Positions 47,901 to 59,165 are shown, counted from the first letter of the stretch. The stretch is 64,000 nt of DNA from Sarcocystis neurona (GCA_000727475.1 KL647298.1:145671-209670); one strand, 5' to 3'. A program made the numbers and translations. Notes: generated by a model from the letters alone, not told the origin.

Positions 47901-50900
47901 ACAGACGGGGAAAGCGAGACGACGGCGACACCGCCGACAGCAACACAGAAAGGAAAAACCACCGAGACGCGGAGACGGAGACGGGGACGGGCGTGCGGGA
48001 GGGGGGGGGGGGGCAGAGGGAGACGGCGAGATACGCATGGAGACGGAGACGGGAGTTGCGCGCGGAAGAGGGAGACGGCGAGAGAGGCGCAGAGACGGAG
48101 ACGGAGACAGCAGACATACAGAGAGAGACGCGCTTGCATGCGGCCAGGTGGGGTATCTGTTCACAGAGAAGAGAACAGGAAATTTATCGATAAAGAGAGA
48201 CTGCTGCGCGGGCCTCGCGCAACACACTAACGGCGAAGAAAGCAGCAGGCTTGTGCATGCGAACACGTATATAGAGCTACGTAAACGTACATGCGTCCAG
48301 GAAAGGCGAAAAGAGGGGAGACAGAGGGAGACACAAATGGTAAGAGATGGAAAGCGAAGATGACAGGGATGGAGAAAATGAGGGGAGGAGATATACACGC
48401 ACATACACGAATGAGCTACACAAAGGCAGACAGAAAGACAGGAGGAAGAACCATCTGCAAACGTCCACACAAACACACAGACTCGGGTGCGTGTCTCCAC
48501 CTGTCTCACCAAACCTACAAACATATATATGGACACATATGTAGACACAGATATCTGCATGTGTGCTTGATACTGCAGGAAGCAGGAAGTGCTGTGTCTG
48601 TACGTTGAAAGACGTACAACAACGTATACCGAAGGAGACGGCAGCTCGGCACCAGTGGACGCGTCGCGCGCCTCGAAGAAGCATCTGGTGCAACCGCGAG
48701 ACTTAAAAAGCAGCAGCAGCAGCACGCGAAACAGCAGCAGCAGCAGCAGCGGTACACCAAACAGCAGCAGCAGCAGGTAGTGGAACAACAACGGCAGCAA
48801 GTGAACCAGCAGCAGCGGGTGGAACAGCAGCAGCAGCACTTGAAACGGCAGCAGTGGCAGCAAGTGAAACAGCAGCACCAGCAGCGGGTGAAACAACAGC
48901 AGCAGCGCGTGCAGGGGAATGTGAGCAGCAGGGAGCGGCGCGCAGCTAAGCAGCCTCCACAGCGCGCTGGACGTAGGAGCAGCAGTGTCAGGTTCTCCTG
49001 TGTGCAGGCGGACGAGTACAGGAGCAAAGACACTCGCAGAGGTGCCGCTTTCCCAACAGGGCAGCAACACCAGCAGAGCGTTGGTGAGGAGGCATACTGA
49101 GCAGCAGCTGCTACCAAGAAAGCAGCAGCAGGTCACGAAAGAGCGACGGCAGCACCCGCAGCGGCTATCCTCGTACCGGCGAAACAGCAGCAGCAGCGGG
49201 ACCCGCACCACGCAGCAGCAGCCCCAGCAGCGGTTCCTGTTGCCGAGCCGCAGGAGCACGGGCTGCGCAGAGCAGCAGCAACAGCACGTGTGTGGGGCAG
49301 CAGCAGCAGCAGCAACCCATGGAGAACCGTTTAGGGGTCTGCTGAAGCCGGAGTAGCAAAACCCCCCCCCTTCCGGTCCGCAGAGCAACAGAAGCTGGAG
49401 TCACAGCAGAGAAACGGCAGCAGCGGGCATGGCATTTCTTCTTCTTCTTCTTCGTTTCGCCAGGGCGGTCGCAGACGACAGAGGGAGAGAAGCAGAGCAG
49501 CAGCAGAAGGAGATAAATGAATGAGAAGTACATTCTTACCTGGAAGCAAAATTGAAGGAAATTTGTATAACGACGTTAGCGCAGGGAATATCAATCGCGT
49601 TGTCCCCCACTTTCGAAAGGAAGAGAGTATTGAAGGTGCACTCGTTCTGCAACGCAGCAACGCAGCAACAGCAGCGTGAAGCCATGGCAGACGTATTCAC
49701 ACATATACGTATGCATAAATAGCAGCAAGACGCACTATCACCTATCATACAAATTTAGACATGTAAAAATTGAGACACCCACATGTATGTACATGTATAC
49801 ATTTATATATATTGTGTGCCAATCACCTGGCGTACTCGTAGATATCCATCACCCACACATACGTCCCTACGTGAAACCTCTATATACCCGTATATACACA
49901 CATATACACCTCCGTGAATATGCAGAGATATATGTACATATATGTTTAGGTTGTTTTCTCGCAATACAAATGTGTACACGTATATATAACAGAGCGATAT
50001 ATCTCACTCTCACATCAGTACACATTCAAACATAAAGCAAACATATATATATATGTATACGTGTGTTCATTAGTATATATATTATATATAGTGTGTGCCA
50101 ATCGCCTGGCATTCTCATACATATATATATATATATATCTAGTCCCTATTGTATCTCTCTCTGGTACCCCATACATATATATATACACGTATATGTGTGT
50201 GCCTATCCCTCTCTCTCTGTTTGTCCATACAGAAGTGTTCAGAGTCCTTCAAGCGATTGCCACACAATATACATGCTATATTAATGAATATATATATATA
50301 TAATCACGTATATGTACATATATATATGTGGATATATTGACTTCTATACGTATAAATATATGTATGTGTGATATATTTGCATATACCTAACGTGACACAA
50401 CCAGACAGCGAGCCACATACATATATATACATATGTAGGTATAGATAGATAAGTATATATATATATACAGGTATATTCACTTGAAGGGTCTGCGAGGATG
50501 TCTAGGATGTCTGTGTGCTTCATGTATATCTGCATGCGTCTCTGTTGAAGAAATGGCGCATCTGCAGCAGGGGGAGAAATGCGACTTGGGTGAGGCAGCA
50601 GCGGTGGAACTGCAGAAGAGCCACGGCAGAGCAGCAGCAGAAACACTTCGACGTGGACGCGTGCGCGGGCATGCGCGCATGCCATTCCCTCTACTACGAG
50701 CACATGACCACATGCGTCTCTTCGTATATTTGTGGGCGCTTGGGAAGAGAAAAGGAGGAAGGGGAACAGAAGTAAACGGCTGACAGACGGAGAGCGAAAA
50801 AAGGCCCGCGTCCCCTCACCACCTGCGAGCAGGCTTCCACACATATATACATATATATACCTATTATCAACTATCTACCCGATACCTACATACACAGAGA

Positions 50901-53900
50901 CTATCAACTTGCCACATACATCCAGGGACACAAATACTACCAATTTATCGCGTATACATGTACGTATTAGCAGTTCGCCATGTATATATATATATACGCA
51001 CAGAGAGAGAGTATCACTTTGCCAGGTGTCTACACAGATATACAGGGGCTACCAGCTTGCATGTGGAGAAGAGAAGAAGAAGAGGAAATGAGAGGCAGCA
51101 ACAGCAGAGGAGGCACAGGAGGAAGACAAGGGAGAGAGACGGGGAACAGGCAGCAAGAACGCGGGCGCGGAGAGGAGGGGCCCGAGAAAACCCCAGCAGC
51201 AGGAGTTTTCTTCGGAAGCAGCAGACTCCTCATCGAGAACAGAGAGAAGCTGCAGGTGCTGCTGCCACGCACACACAGAGAGACGAAAAGCGAAGAGAAG
51301 AACAAACGAGACGCGTCAGCCGCCGCAGCCTTCCGACGGGACACGTATGCACGGAGAAGAAGACAAGACAGAGAACAGAGCAGAGAAAAGAAGGGAAGAT
51401 GAAGAGGAGAAGAAGACGGGGAACAAACAGACCAGAAGAGAACGAAGAAGGGGAAGAAATAGAGGCGGGAGAACCAAATGAATAAAAAAGTGGAGAAGAA
51501 CAAGAAGGAAAGGAAGTCGGGGAGAAATACACGTGAAGAGAGACGGGAAGAGGCAGAAGTGGGGAGGAAAGGCGAGTCAGGAAGTCAGAAGTAGAAGGGG
51601 CAGCAACGAGGACGACCAAGACAGGACGGCAGAGAGGGGAGGGCACGGAGAGGAGGGCACGGAGAGGAGGTCAGATAGGGGACCGAAGAAGGGAGGACAG
51701 CAGCAACGAGGACGATGAAGAGAGGGGGGCAGAGAGGGGAGGGCAGATAGGGGACCGAAGAAGGGAGAACAGCAGCAACGAGGACGATGAAGAGAGGAGG
51801 GCAGAGAGCGGAGGACCGAAGAGGGGAGGACAGCAGCAACGAGGACGATGAAGAGAGGAGGGCAGAGAGGGGAGGACCGAAGAGGGGAGGACAGCAGCAA
51901 GAAGAAGTTCGAGAAGTAGGAAGGGAGACGGAGACGGAGAGAGACGTGGGGAGAGATGGGCGAAGAGGAAGAGAGACGGAGAAGACGGAGAGAAGTGGAG
52001 GACGGGAAGTAACGTACTTTGAATTTGTTGAGGATGGCAACTCTTTCAGCAGCGCTGACTTGCCCGTAAATAAAGGGCCTGCCCAGAGCCTTGGCCGCGT
52101 GCAGCAGCGCGAAGACGTTGTCGCTGAAGACGAGAATTTTATCCCCGCGGCCTTCGTGGTATCGCAGGAGCCACTCGCACGTCATCAATTTGGTCGGGTT
52201 GCAGACCCACAGCTTCCTTTGCTTGGCGTGCGAGCACTGCGCAGCAGGCAGCAGCACATCCCCACACACACACACACGCACAGGAGCAACGGCAACGGCG
52301 CTGCTGACCGCCAAGACGCCGCCGCGATAGGCCCAACACACGACGCGCGAAAAAAATGCTTCTTCTTCTTCTTTGCAGCAGCAGCAGCGGCGGCGGTGCT
52401 GGCGCCAGAGAGAGGAGGGAGACAGCTGTCCGAAAGAACAAGGAGCAGCAGCGACAGCGACTGCGCGACACGCACGGGGAGCGGGCCAAAAGCAGCTCCA
52501 GCGGCTGCCGCACCGCAACGAAGACGGGCAGCCAGTCGCAGCAAAGAAGAACCAACAGCAGCAGCGGCGCAGAACACGGGCAGCCATCCGCAGACAACAG
52601 CAGCAGCGGCGGTGACAGGTGAGACGACACGGCTCAGGTCGCAGAGGCGCAGCGAAAACTGTAGGACAACAGAGACGCAGCAGCAGCAGGAGAAGCAGCT
52701 GCTATTGCAGCAGTCACAGACACACAGACGCGGGGCGGCAGCCTGCAGAACAGCAGCAGCACGAACAGCAACACAGCAGCAGATGCAGCAACATGGGGTA
52801 GTGCTGCAGCAGCAGCAGCAACCCCATCGGAGCCGCAGAGCTCCGGCAGCAGCAGCAACAATCCGAGACCCAGCAACAACGCGCCAGTGTCACAGCAACT
52901 GCCTCAAAAACCGGCATACGAAGAGGAGGAAGAGTGGGCAGCAGAATCAGCAGCAGCAGCAGACTGACAAAAGATACACACGGATCAGCAGCAACAGCAG
53001 CAGTGGCAACCGCGCAGCAGCAGCAGCAGTGGCAACCGCGCAGCAGCAGCAGCAGTGGCAACCGCGCAGCAGCAGCAGCAGCAGAAAGAGAGGAGCGGCA
53101 GTGCGGAGCATCGCAGCAGACGCAGGCAGATCAGACAAAACGCGTCGCACCCACGCGTAGTCCTGCATGCCGCCGCAGGAAGTGGGGCAGAAGAAGAAAA
53201 AGCAAGGGAAATAGGAGAAGCAGGGACGGAAGAGCAGCAGCAGCATCGCCAGCAAACCACCAGCAAGTAGGAAGTTCAAAGGCAGCTGCAGCAGCACGAC
53301 TGCCTGTGTCCCTCCTGCCTCTGTCGCTCGTCCTCCAAGTGCCCCCCTGCGGCTGGAGCAGTCGGGGCCAGTCACGACGCTGCTGTTGCTGCTATTGCTG
53401 CGGTTGCCGTTGTTGCTGCTGCTGCTGTCCTCCCCGCCGCTGCTCTTACTACAGCTTCTGCGTCTTGCCCGCAGTTGCTGACGCCGCTGTTGCTGGTCGT
53501 GTATGCTGCTTCGTTCCCTTGATACTGGCCAACGCTGCTGTTCTCGCTGCTGTTCTCGCTGTTGCTGCTTCTTCTCCCGCTGCTGCTTCTGCGTCTCCTG
53601 CTGTTGCCGGTGACTTGTCGAAGGTCGCTTACTCGTAGGTACTCGCGATAATACTCCGCAGTCATCGGACACCAGACTTCTTGACAAGATACTCTCGCGA
53701 GGTACCCCTGCATGCGCATGCGCTCGCAACCCCGCAGCGAGAGTGACGCATGCATGCAGCGCGTCGAACGAGAAGAAAGGGTCCTACCACGTCCGCGCAG
53801 CCACGCAGATAAAAAAAAGACCCCCTCTTCCCCACCCCGCCCCACGCTGCCGTCTCCATCCCCGCCCAGCAGCACGCAGAGAAGAGACACGCGCACTTCC

Positions 53901-56900
53901 AACGCCTCTGCTGCAGCGCTGTCGCACTACCTACGCCCACTGCTGTGTCTATACACCTACGTAGACACACATACATATACATGTGTATACATAGAGACGG
54001 AGACGGAGAGAGCGTTTTATTTGTTGCTGTTCACCAAGAGAGACGGAGAGACACGGAAAGGGCCGGAAAGAAGCAGAAGAGAGAGATAGAAGAGATAGAC
54101 AGAAGAAGAAGAGGAAATCTCCGTTTCTGGCTGTTCGTGATGCAACGATATAACTCGCACTTCCTTCGCCTTCTCCTCCCGTTACCTCCACAAGTCCCCT
54201 CTGCCCGGGCCCTTCCCTCTCTATCTCTGAGTTTTAACTACTACAGAAGCAGTACTCTTCGCCTTACAGAAACCTCCACCTACTTCCCTGCAGAAGGCTG
54301 TCTAAACAGCTCCACATACACATATACAAATGTGTATATATTAGGGAAGATCTCCACCCCCACAACATATACATATATATATTAATTGCTAGGGAAGACT
54401 TCTAAGCAGACGCCATTCTCTCTCTCTCTCTATATATATATATATGGATATCTACACCTAGAATATACACATATATACATGTGGACACAATATATATATG
54501 TAGGGATAGATTTGTACACCCATAATATATGTATATGTAGATGGGATAAACGTGTGTATACGTATACATTTATACGTATTAGGGAAGATGTCTACAGCTA
54601 TATGTCTGTGTAGAGACCTTCGAATACAGCACACGGGGAGAGGAGGGGGGAGAGAAAGTATAAGAGAAGATCTCCCCAAATTTAGGACGAGGAAATGTTG
54701 GCAGATGCGCGTCGAGAGACGGACAGCAACAAAGACGCATGCGTACCGCAGAGGGGGAAATACACGCGCGTCTCGGAGAAGAGGAGAGTGAGAAAAAAGA
54801 AGAAAAGAGACGAAGAAGAAAGTAGGGAGACACATACGGAGACACCGATATGGAGACGCGAATATGGAGGCACGAATATGGAGGCACGAATATGGAGGCA
54901 CGAATATGGAGGCACGAATATGGAGACACAGACACGGAGACACAGACACGGAGAGACAGATATTGAGACGCAGGTATGGAGACACAGATGTGGAGAGACA
55001 GATGTGGAGAGACAGATATGGAGAGACAAATATGGAGACACAGACATACAGACACGGAGACACAGACATGGAGACACAGACATGGAGACACAGACACGGA
55101 GACACAGACACGGAGACACAGACACGGAGACACAGACACGGAGACACAGACACGGAGACACAGATACGGCGAGACAGATACGGAGAGAGACAGACATGGA
55201 GACGCAGATATGGAGAGACAGATATGGAGACACATACATAGAGACAGATAGGGACAGAGATACGGAGACACAGATATGGAGACGCAGGTATGGAGACGCA
55301 GATATGGAGACACAGATGTGGAGAGACAAATATGGAGACACAGACATACAGACAGGGAGACACAGATAGGGAGACACAGATATGGAGGCACGGATATATG
55401 TACCCGAATACGGAGACACAGGTATGGAAACACGAATGCGGAGACACAAGTATGGAGACACGAATATGGAGAGACCGATATGGAGAGGAAAGGAGGGAGA
55501 CAGAGAGGAGAGGGAGAAGGAAAAGGAAGATGTACGTATCAACGTATAGGCTTACAAGATACCCCCTTGCGTACAGAGAGAGAGAGAGAGAGGGAGAAGA
55601 AGGGGTACATTTGCTTCCTCGAAAAGGAAGACAAAACGCATCAGAACTTCTGGTCAGAAAGGGCGCCAGAGAAGGAGGCTGCCAAAGAAAGTCAGCGGAA
55701 AAGAGAAGGGGAGGAGAAGAGGAAGAGGGTAAGGAAAGGCAGACATATAGGAAGAGAAGCGAGGAAGAAGCGAAAGGAGAAGAGGAAGCCGGCAGCAAGA
55801 GAAGAGAACGACTGAGGGGAGGGCAGAGGGTCGGGAAAACGAGCAGCAGCAAAGGGGGAAGGGGAAGACACAGAAGGACAGAAGAGGCGACACAGAAAGG
55901 AGAGCCTGAACGAAGGAGGGGGCGGGGAGGGGGGAAGGGTTCAGAAGAGAGAGAAGCGCATTACAGAGAAACGTACCTGATTCTGAAGCTCGATCCAGTT
56001 AGCTTCGAAAAGCTTCGGGCCGATCAGCCACTGCAAATCTTTTATGAGGTCGTCTTCCCTCACAAGTGTTGCAGTGAGTCCCAAGCGGCAGTGACTTCTG
56101 CAGCAGCAACAGCAGCAATACGAGTAGCAACAGCAGCAGCAATACGAGTAGCAACAACAGCAGCAATACGAGTAGCAACAACAGCAGCAATAGGAGTAGC
56201 AACAGCAGCAGCAATACGAGTAGCAACAGCAGCAGCAATACGAGTAGCAACAACAGCAGCAATACGAGTAGCAACAGCAGCAGCAATAGGAGTAGCCACA
56301 GCAACAGCAATAGGAGTAGCAACAGCAACAGCAACAGGAGTAGCAACAGCAACAGCAAAAGTAGTAGCCACAGCAGCAGCGACAGGAGTAGCAAGAGCAA
56401 CACCAGCAGCAGCAACAGCAAGAGAAACAGCAGCAGCAACTGCAGCAGCAAGAGCAGCACGCGACGTGCAACGTGGCACACAGGGAGCAGAGAGCGTCAG
56501 CCTCATGCAAATGGACACAAATGCGTGTACATACACATGCAAAGAGAGAGAGGAATAAGGAGGACTGAAAGGGACACCGGTGCAGGCCCTTGCATGCACA
56601 AAGACACACCCGAGGAAATCAAAGTGAAGAGGGACCTACACCCGGTCCATACAGCCAGAGAGAGAAAGAGAGAGAAACACAGAGACATACGTGAGTACAT
56701 CTACATATACGGATAGAACTACGTTGGCGGCGCACACACGTGTATACAAATCGACGCATATGCAGCCGGAGAGCGGGATACATGTAGACACACACGACAA
56801 TATATAGAGAGGTATATACTGGTGTCTACCTATATGTCCACACATACCCACACATATATAGAGAGAGAGAAGCGGAAAAAAGACATCCACTTAAATATAT

Positions 56901-57233
56901 ATGGGCGGACGTGGATGTCCAAATGCAAGCAGCCGCGTGGTTTACCGAGGACGAAAAAACAGGGAGACAGAGGAAGCCGCCATCTACAAGTGTGAAGGGC
57001 TCCACCCATAGATTCGTAGATACAGACAAATGTATGAGGAAAAGAAGAACTCGTCCTCAGGCGTTTTGCTGTGAATCATGAATGGCGTATAAACATACAA
57101 AGAAGCACGGGAATATAAATGCGGAAACTGCATGCAGAAATATATTTGTATGTGGAAGGAGAGAAAGAAGAAGAGAGACCGACCCAGCAGGATCCTTAGT
57201 TTCCCCATACACCTGTATATTCATGTACGTACA

Positions 57234-57273
<40 letters not shown>

Positions 57274-59165
57274 ACACACACACACACACAAATACATGTG
57301 AAAGTATAGCGAAGAAGAGGTCCCGAAGGAAGGCGGCAACGCACACAGAGACATAACTCTCCGTGTGTACGAGAAATTGAGAGAGTCTGACCTCACGAGG
57401 TCGTTGATTCTTCGAAAGGCAGGGGCAGGGGCGAACTGCACTTCGTCGAAGATGAGGAGGCCCCACTCCCTCTCTCTAATCTGCTGAACAATTTTTTCTG
57501 CCGCTGCGCTGCGTCGGCCGCTAAACGCCAACATCGTGTACGTGCTCAGCAGCACCCCTGCGTCCTCCACGGGCCACAGCGACTGCAGCAGCGCAGCAGC
57601 AGCAGCCGAAAGGCAACGGCAGCAGCAAAAACGTCAGCAGGGGCACGGACGCAACAGCAGCAGCGAACAGTCGACACTGCGGCAGCGAACAGTGACACAG
57701 CAGCAGCGAAGAAATCAGCAGCAGCAGCCACAGAGCAGTGCAGCTGCTGCGAGGTAAGGACAGCAGCAGAAGCAGCGCGGGACGAAAGACGCAGCTGCCC
57801 ACAGATGCAGCAGCCGCAGAAGTAGTCCAGCAGCAGCAGCGGGAGTGAAGAAGTCACCGCGCACGCAAAGCAGCAACAGCAGCAGCAGAGGAATGAGACA
57901 CGGGTAGCAGCACCAGGAGCAGCAAACAAACAGCTGCAGTGACGCAGCGCCCCCACCCGCGCAGGGTCGCACGCAGCAGCAGGTGAAGAGACTTTCGACC
58001 TCCTCGTCGCGCACGTGAGCGGGTCGTCGCAACGACTACTCGCCCTTCCTCCATCGTTCTACACATGCACCTGCTGCTGTTTCTTCTTCTTCTATTGAGT
58101 CGGGAAGACAACCCACTTTTGGCACGTCTCTCCCCACATATGAAAGGACGCCGTGCTGCTACTCCTGCCGCTCTTGCGTCTCTTCCTGCTGGGGTTTCTT
58201 CTCTCCAGCTGCTGCTGTCGCTGCCGCTGCCCCAACTGCTCGCGTTCGCCCCGCTCTCCTCTTCCTGCTGCTGCTTCTGCCCTCCTGCTGCTGCTGCGGC
58301 AACGGCACTGTCTTTGCCCCTCCCCCCACTCCCTGCCGCTGCTACTGCTTCTTGTTCTTCTGCTGCCAACTTTCTCCTGCTGCTGCTTCCTCTCCGTCTT
58401 CTGCCGCGTCTTCTCCTTCTTCGTCTCTCTCGCCGCACCATCGTCTCCTCCTTCTTCATCTGCCGCCGCGTCTCTCTTTCTTTTCTTCTGGGAGCGCGTC
58501 TCCCCCGTACCTGCTTGGCTTCTGCCGTCAGCGTCAGCAAACGCGAGAAGTCGATCGTCGTGTACTGCTCAAATTGCTTCCTCCACTGATCCACCGCCAC
58601 GGCGCTTGTCGTCAGCACCATCACCGACTTCCGCAACGTGCATGCGGCCGTAATTCCTGAAAATACAGATGCGAAGACACACACAAGGGGCCGACACTCT
58701 TTGGCGGAAGGCAGGAGGAGCGCCAGCGAGAGACACACACAGAGACGGCGAGAGCAGCAAGGGGACCGAAACGGGGGGGAAGACGGGGGAGCAGCAGGAG
58801 GGCGAGGAGTAGGAGGACAACCAGGAGCAGAGAACAAATGAAGAAGGAAAGGAGAGACACAGAGAAGAACATACGCACCGGGGGAGGGGACGGGACGCAG
58901 GGGACGCGTTGAAGAAGCCAGAGACAACGAATCGGACGAGAATCGAGGGGACGAAGAAGACTGAAGAGGAGACACCGCGGGAGCGAAGAAATTCAGGCAG
59001 GAGAAAAGGGGAGGTGGAGACGAGGAAGAAGAAGTCGAAAAGGAGGATAAGAAGAGGAGGAAATTACCGGTGAGCGTCTTGCCCGCCCCGCAAGGAAGGA
59101 CGATGATGCCGGATCGCGCTCGGCCGTTGCTGAACATCTTCCGCAGCGCGCGCTCCTGATAATAC
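44450..59165 (-). CDS. XPB: TFIIH helicase XPB/ERCC3/Ssl2, helicase core and C-terminus, at least nine exons
   Basis: Family role: ATP-driven 3'-5' DNA translocase of TFIIH, opening promoters for RNA polymerase II and the bubble in nucleotide excision repair; nuclear. Seen in order: [11 protein letters not shown], motif I LPCGAGKT, motif Ia region (ITAACTLRK), DQWRKQF, motif II as FDEVQ, motif [15 protein letters not shown] with the RED triplet, [56 protein letters not shown], motif V region ([12 protein letters not shown]), motif VI ([15 protein letters not shown]), then GYSYKVI. Exons: 59068-59165, 58511-58656, 57392-57582, 55977-56097, 53633-53707, 52018-52236, 49540-49646, 47655-47814 and 45015-45444, all phase-compatible, about 515 residues. 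The last exon may read on to a stop at 44917 or splice to a Glu/Ala-rich segment ending at 44450. The N-terminal domain was not found. DEVQ replaces the usual DEVH. Confidence 0.93.
44520..44890. repeat. TGCTTC/TGCTGC hexanucleotide-type array
   Basis: About 370 bp of (CTGCTTCTGCTG)-like units on the + strand. The minus strand reads as Glu/Ala- or Arg/Ser-rich repeats. Confidence 0.8.
45015..45444 (-). CDS. XPB: XPB C-terminal exon (GYSYKVI block)
   Basis: 430 nt to a possible GTAACG donor. It starts [19 protein letters not shown], then [15 protein letters not shown], an acidic patch and an Ala/Ser-rich tail. Without splicing, the frame reads on through a Val run from a TAG/GTA repeat to a stop at 44917-44919. 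Confidence 0.85.
45445..47654 (-). other. XPB intron with microsatellites
   Basis: 2.2-kb GT-AG intron, mostly (TA)n, ATAC and (GT)n tracts, including clean stretches at 45.72-45.78 and 46.11-46.14 kb. Nothing else seen. Confidence 0.75.
47655..47814 (-). CDS. XPB: XPB exon with motif VI
   Basis: 160 nt. It encodes [15 protein letters not shown] (arginine finger block), then a Ser/Glu-rich loop, [20 protein letters not shown] and RQQFIIDQ. The acceptor is TCCGCAG and the donor GTAAAT. Confidence 0.94.
47815..49539 (-). other. XPB intron with GGAGAC and CAG repeats
   Basis: 1.7-kb intron. The + strand is GGAGACGGAGAC-rich at 47.95-48.1 kb, with a run of 13 G at 48001-48013. A degenerate CAG-based 24-27 bp repeat lies at 48.71-48.93 kb. 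The 612-codon minus ORF across it is real only in its last exon-coding part. Confidence 0.7.
49540..49646 (-). CDS. XPB: XPB exon with motif V region
   Basis: 107 nt. It encodes [20 protein letters not shown] and then [15 protein letters not shown], ending CCAG before GTAAGA in phase 2. The Ser-Phe-Asn-Phe-Ala-Ser stretch stands where human XPB has SSHGGS. Confidence 0.93.
49647..52017 (-). other. XPB intron with (TA)n tracts and a purine minisatellite
   Basis: 2.4-kb intron: TA-rich at 49.7-50.48 kb, purine-rich from 51.06 kb to the end. No independent gene seen. Confidence 0.7.
51585..51905. repeat. Purine-rich minisatellite, about 4 units of 63-99 bp
   Basis: Units begin CAGCAACGAGGACGA at about 51600, 51699, 51771 and 51834 and continue GGCAGAGAGGGGAGG and GACCGAAGAAGGGAG. 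Almost all purine on the + strand. Confidence 0.8.
52018..52236 (-). CDS. XPB: XPB exon, start of the second RecA lobe
   Basis: 219 nt, 73 codons. It encodes [51 protein letters not shown] and [15 protein letters not shown]. The acceptor is CTGCGCAG and the donor GTACGT. Confidence 0.94.
52237..53632 (-). other. XPB intron, CAG-rich with a 26-bp repeat
   Basis: 1.4-kb intron. CAG repeats on the + strand, then a 26-bp tandem unit (AGTGGCAACCGCGCAGCAGC plus CAGCAG) starting at 53002, 53028 and 53054. At 53.35-53.63 kb the polarity flips to GCT on the + strand and the XPB frame stays open. Confidence 0.7.
53633..53707 (-). CDS. XPB: XPB exon, [14 protein letters not shown] block
   Basis: 75 nt, 25 codons: [15 protein letters not shown], then [10 protein letters not shown]. 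It follows GCATGCAG and ends CGA before GTAAGC. Direct joining to the next exon gives the same spacing as human XPB (EYL to NPTK). The frame also stays open for about 87 codons into the intron. Confidence 0.92.
53708..55976 (-). other. XPB intron with a 12-bp minisatellite
   Basis: 2.3-kb intron: Pro/Ser-coding pyrimidine stretch, TA tracts at 54.3-54.6 kb, then the GGAGACACAGAC array. Several minus-strand ORFs of 280-460 codons (Cys/Val/Ser-rich) are readings of the array. Confidence 0.7.
54838..55495. repeat. 12-bp minisatellite GGAGACACAGAC and variants
   Basis: More than 50 units of GGAGACACAGAY, GGAGRCACGAAT and GGAGAGACAGAT. All + and minus frames remain largely open. Confidence 0.9.
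55977..56097 (-). CDS. XPB: XPB exon with motif III
   Basis: 121 nt. The split Arg codon joins LV-R to [16 protein letters not shown]. It then runs through [17 protein letters not shown] to CAG before GTACGT. Immediately upstream on the sense strand is a 24-bp minisatellite. Confidence 0.93.
56098..57391 (-). other. XPB intron with a 24-bp minisatellite
   Basis: 1.3-kb intron. The 24-bp array is at its 3' end next to the motif III exon. TA tracts lie at 56.8 and 57.23-57.27 kb, and one GTGTACATACAC element at 56524. Confidence 0.7.
56100..56450. repeat. 24-bp minisatellite GCAATACGAGTAGCAACAGC plus AGCA
   Basis: At least a dozen units with few changes, directly abutting the splice acceptor of the XPB motif III exon. 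The last units degrade into CAG/CAA repeats. Confidence 0.9.
57392..57582 (-). CDS. XPB: XPB exon with motif II (DEVQ)
   Basis: 191 nt after GCTGCAG. It encodes [18 protein letters not shown], then [20 protein letters not shown], ending GTGAG before GTCAGA. The DEVQ codons are at 57436-57447 and the Gln codon is CAG. Confidence 0.92.
57583..58510 (-). other. XPB intron, open in frame at its 5' end
   Basis: 928-bp intron. Its 5' half (58.04-58.51 kb) continues the XPB frame without a stop and is purine-rich in sense. Its 3' half (57.58-57.96 kb) is CAG-rich on the + strand. Confidence 0.7.
58511..58656 (-). CDS. XPB: XPB exon, motif Ia region
   Basis: 146 nt after TATTTTCAG. It encodes [19 protein letters not shown] through TAEAKQ and ends CAG before GTACGG. 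The frame stays open far past this donor (to about 57.9 kb) with Arg/Lys/Glu-rich and Ala/Gln-rich sequence. The short exon gives the better family alignment into the next exon. Confidence 0.88.
58657..59067 (-). other. XPB intron, 411 bp
   Basis: GT-AG intron, GGA/GAC-rich on the + strand and therefore pyrimidine-rich in the transcript. Confidence 0.8.
59068..59165 (-). CDS. XPB: XPB exon with Walker A (motif I)
   Basis: 98 nt. It follows CATGCAG and encodes [11 protein letters not shown], then [11 protein letters not shown], ending ACCG before GTAATT. The incoming phase needs two bases from an upstream exon that I could not locate. The counterpart in other XPB proteins is RPYQEKSLRKMF. Confidence 0.92.

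Noticed and set aside
47550..49388. Minus-strand ORF of 612 codons
   Set aside because: Only about 53 codons (47655-47814) are real XPB exon. The rest is a pyrimidine-rich intron reading as Leu/Cys/Ser.
54458..55852. Minus-strand ORF of 464 codons, Cys/Val/Ser-rich repeats resembling a surface protein
   Set aside because: It is a frame through the 12-bp intronic minisatellite. Other frames are equally open, and it lies inside an XPB intron.
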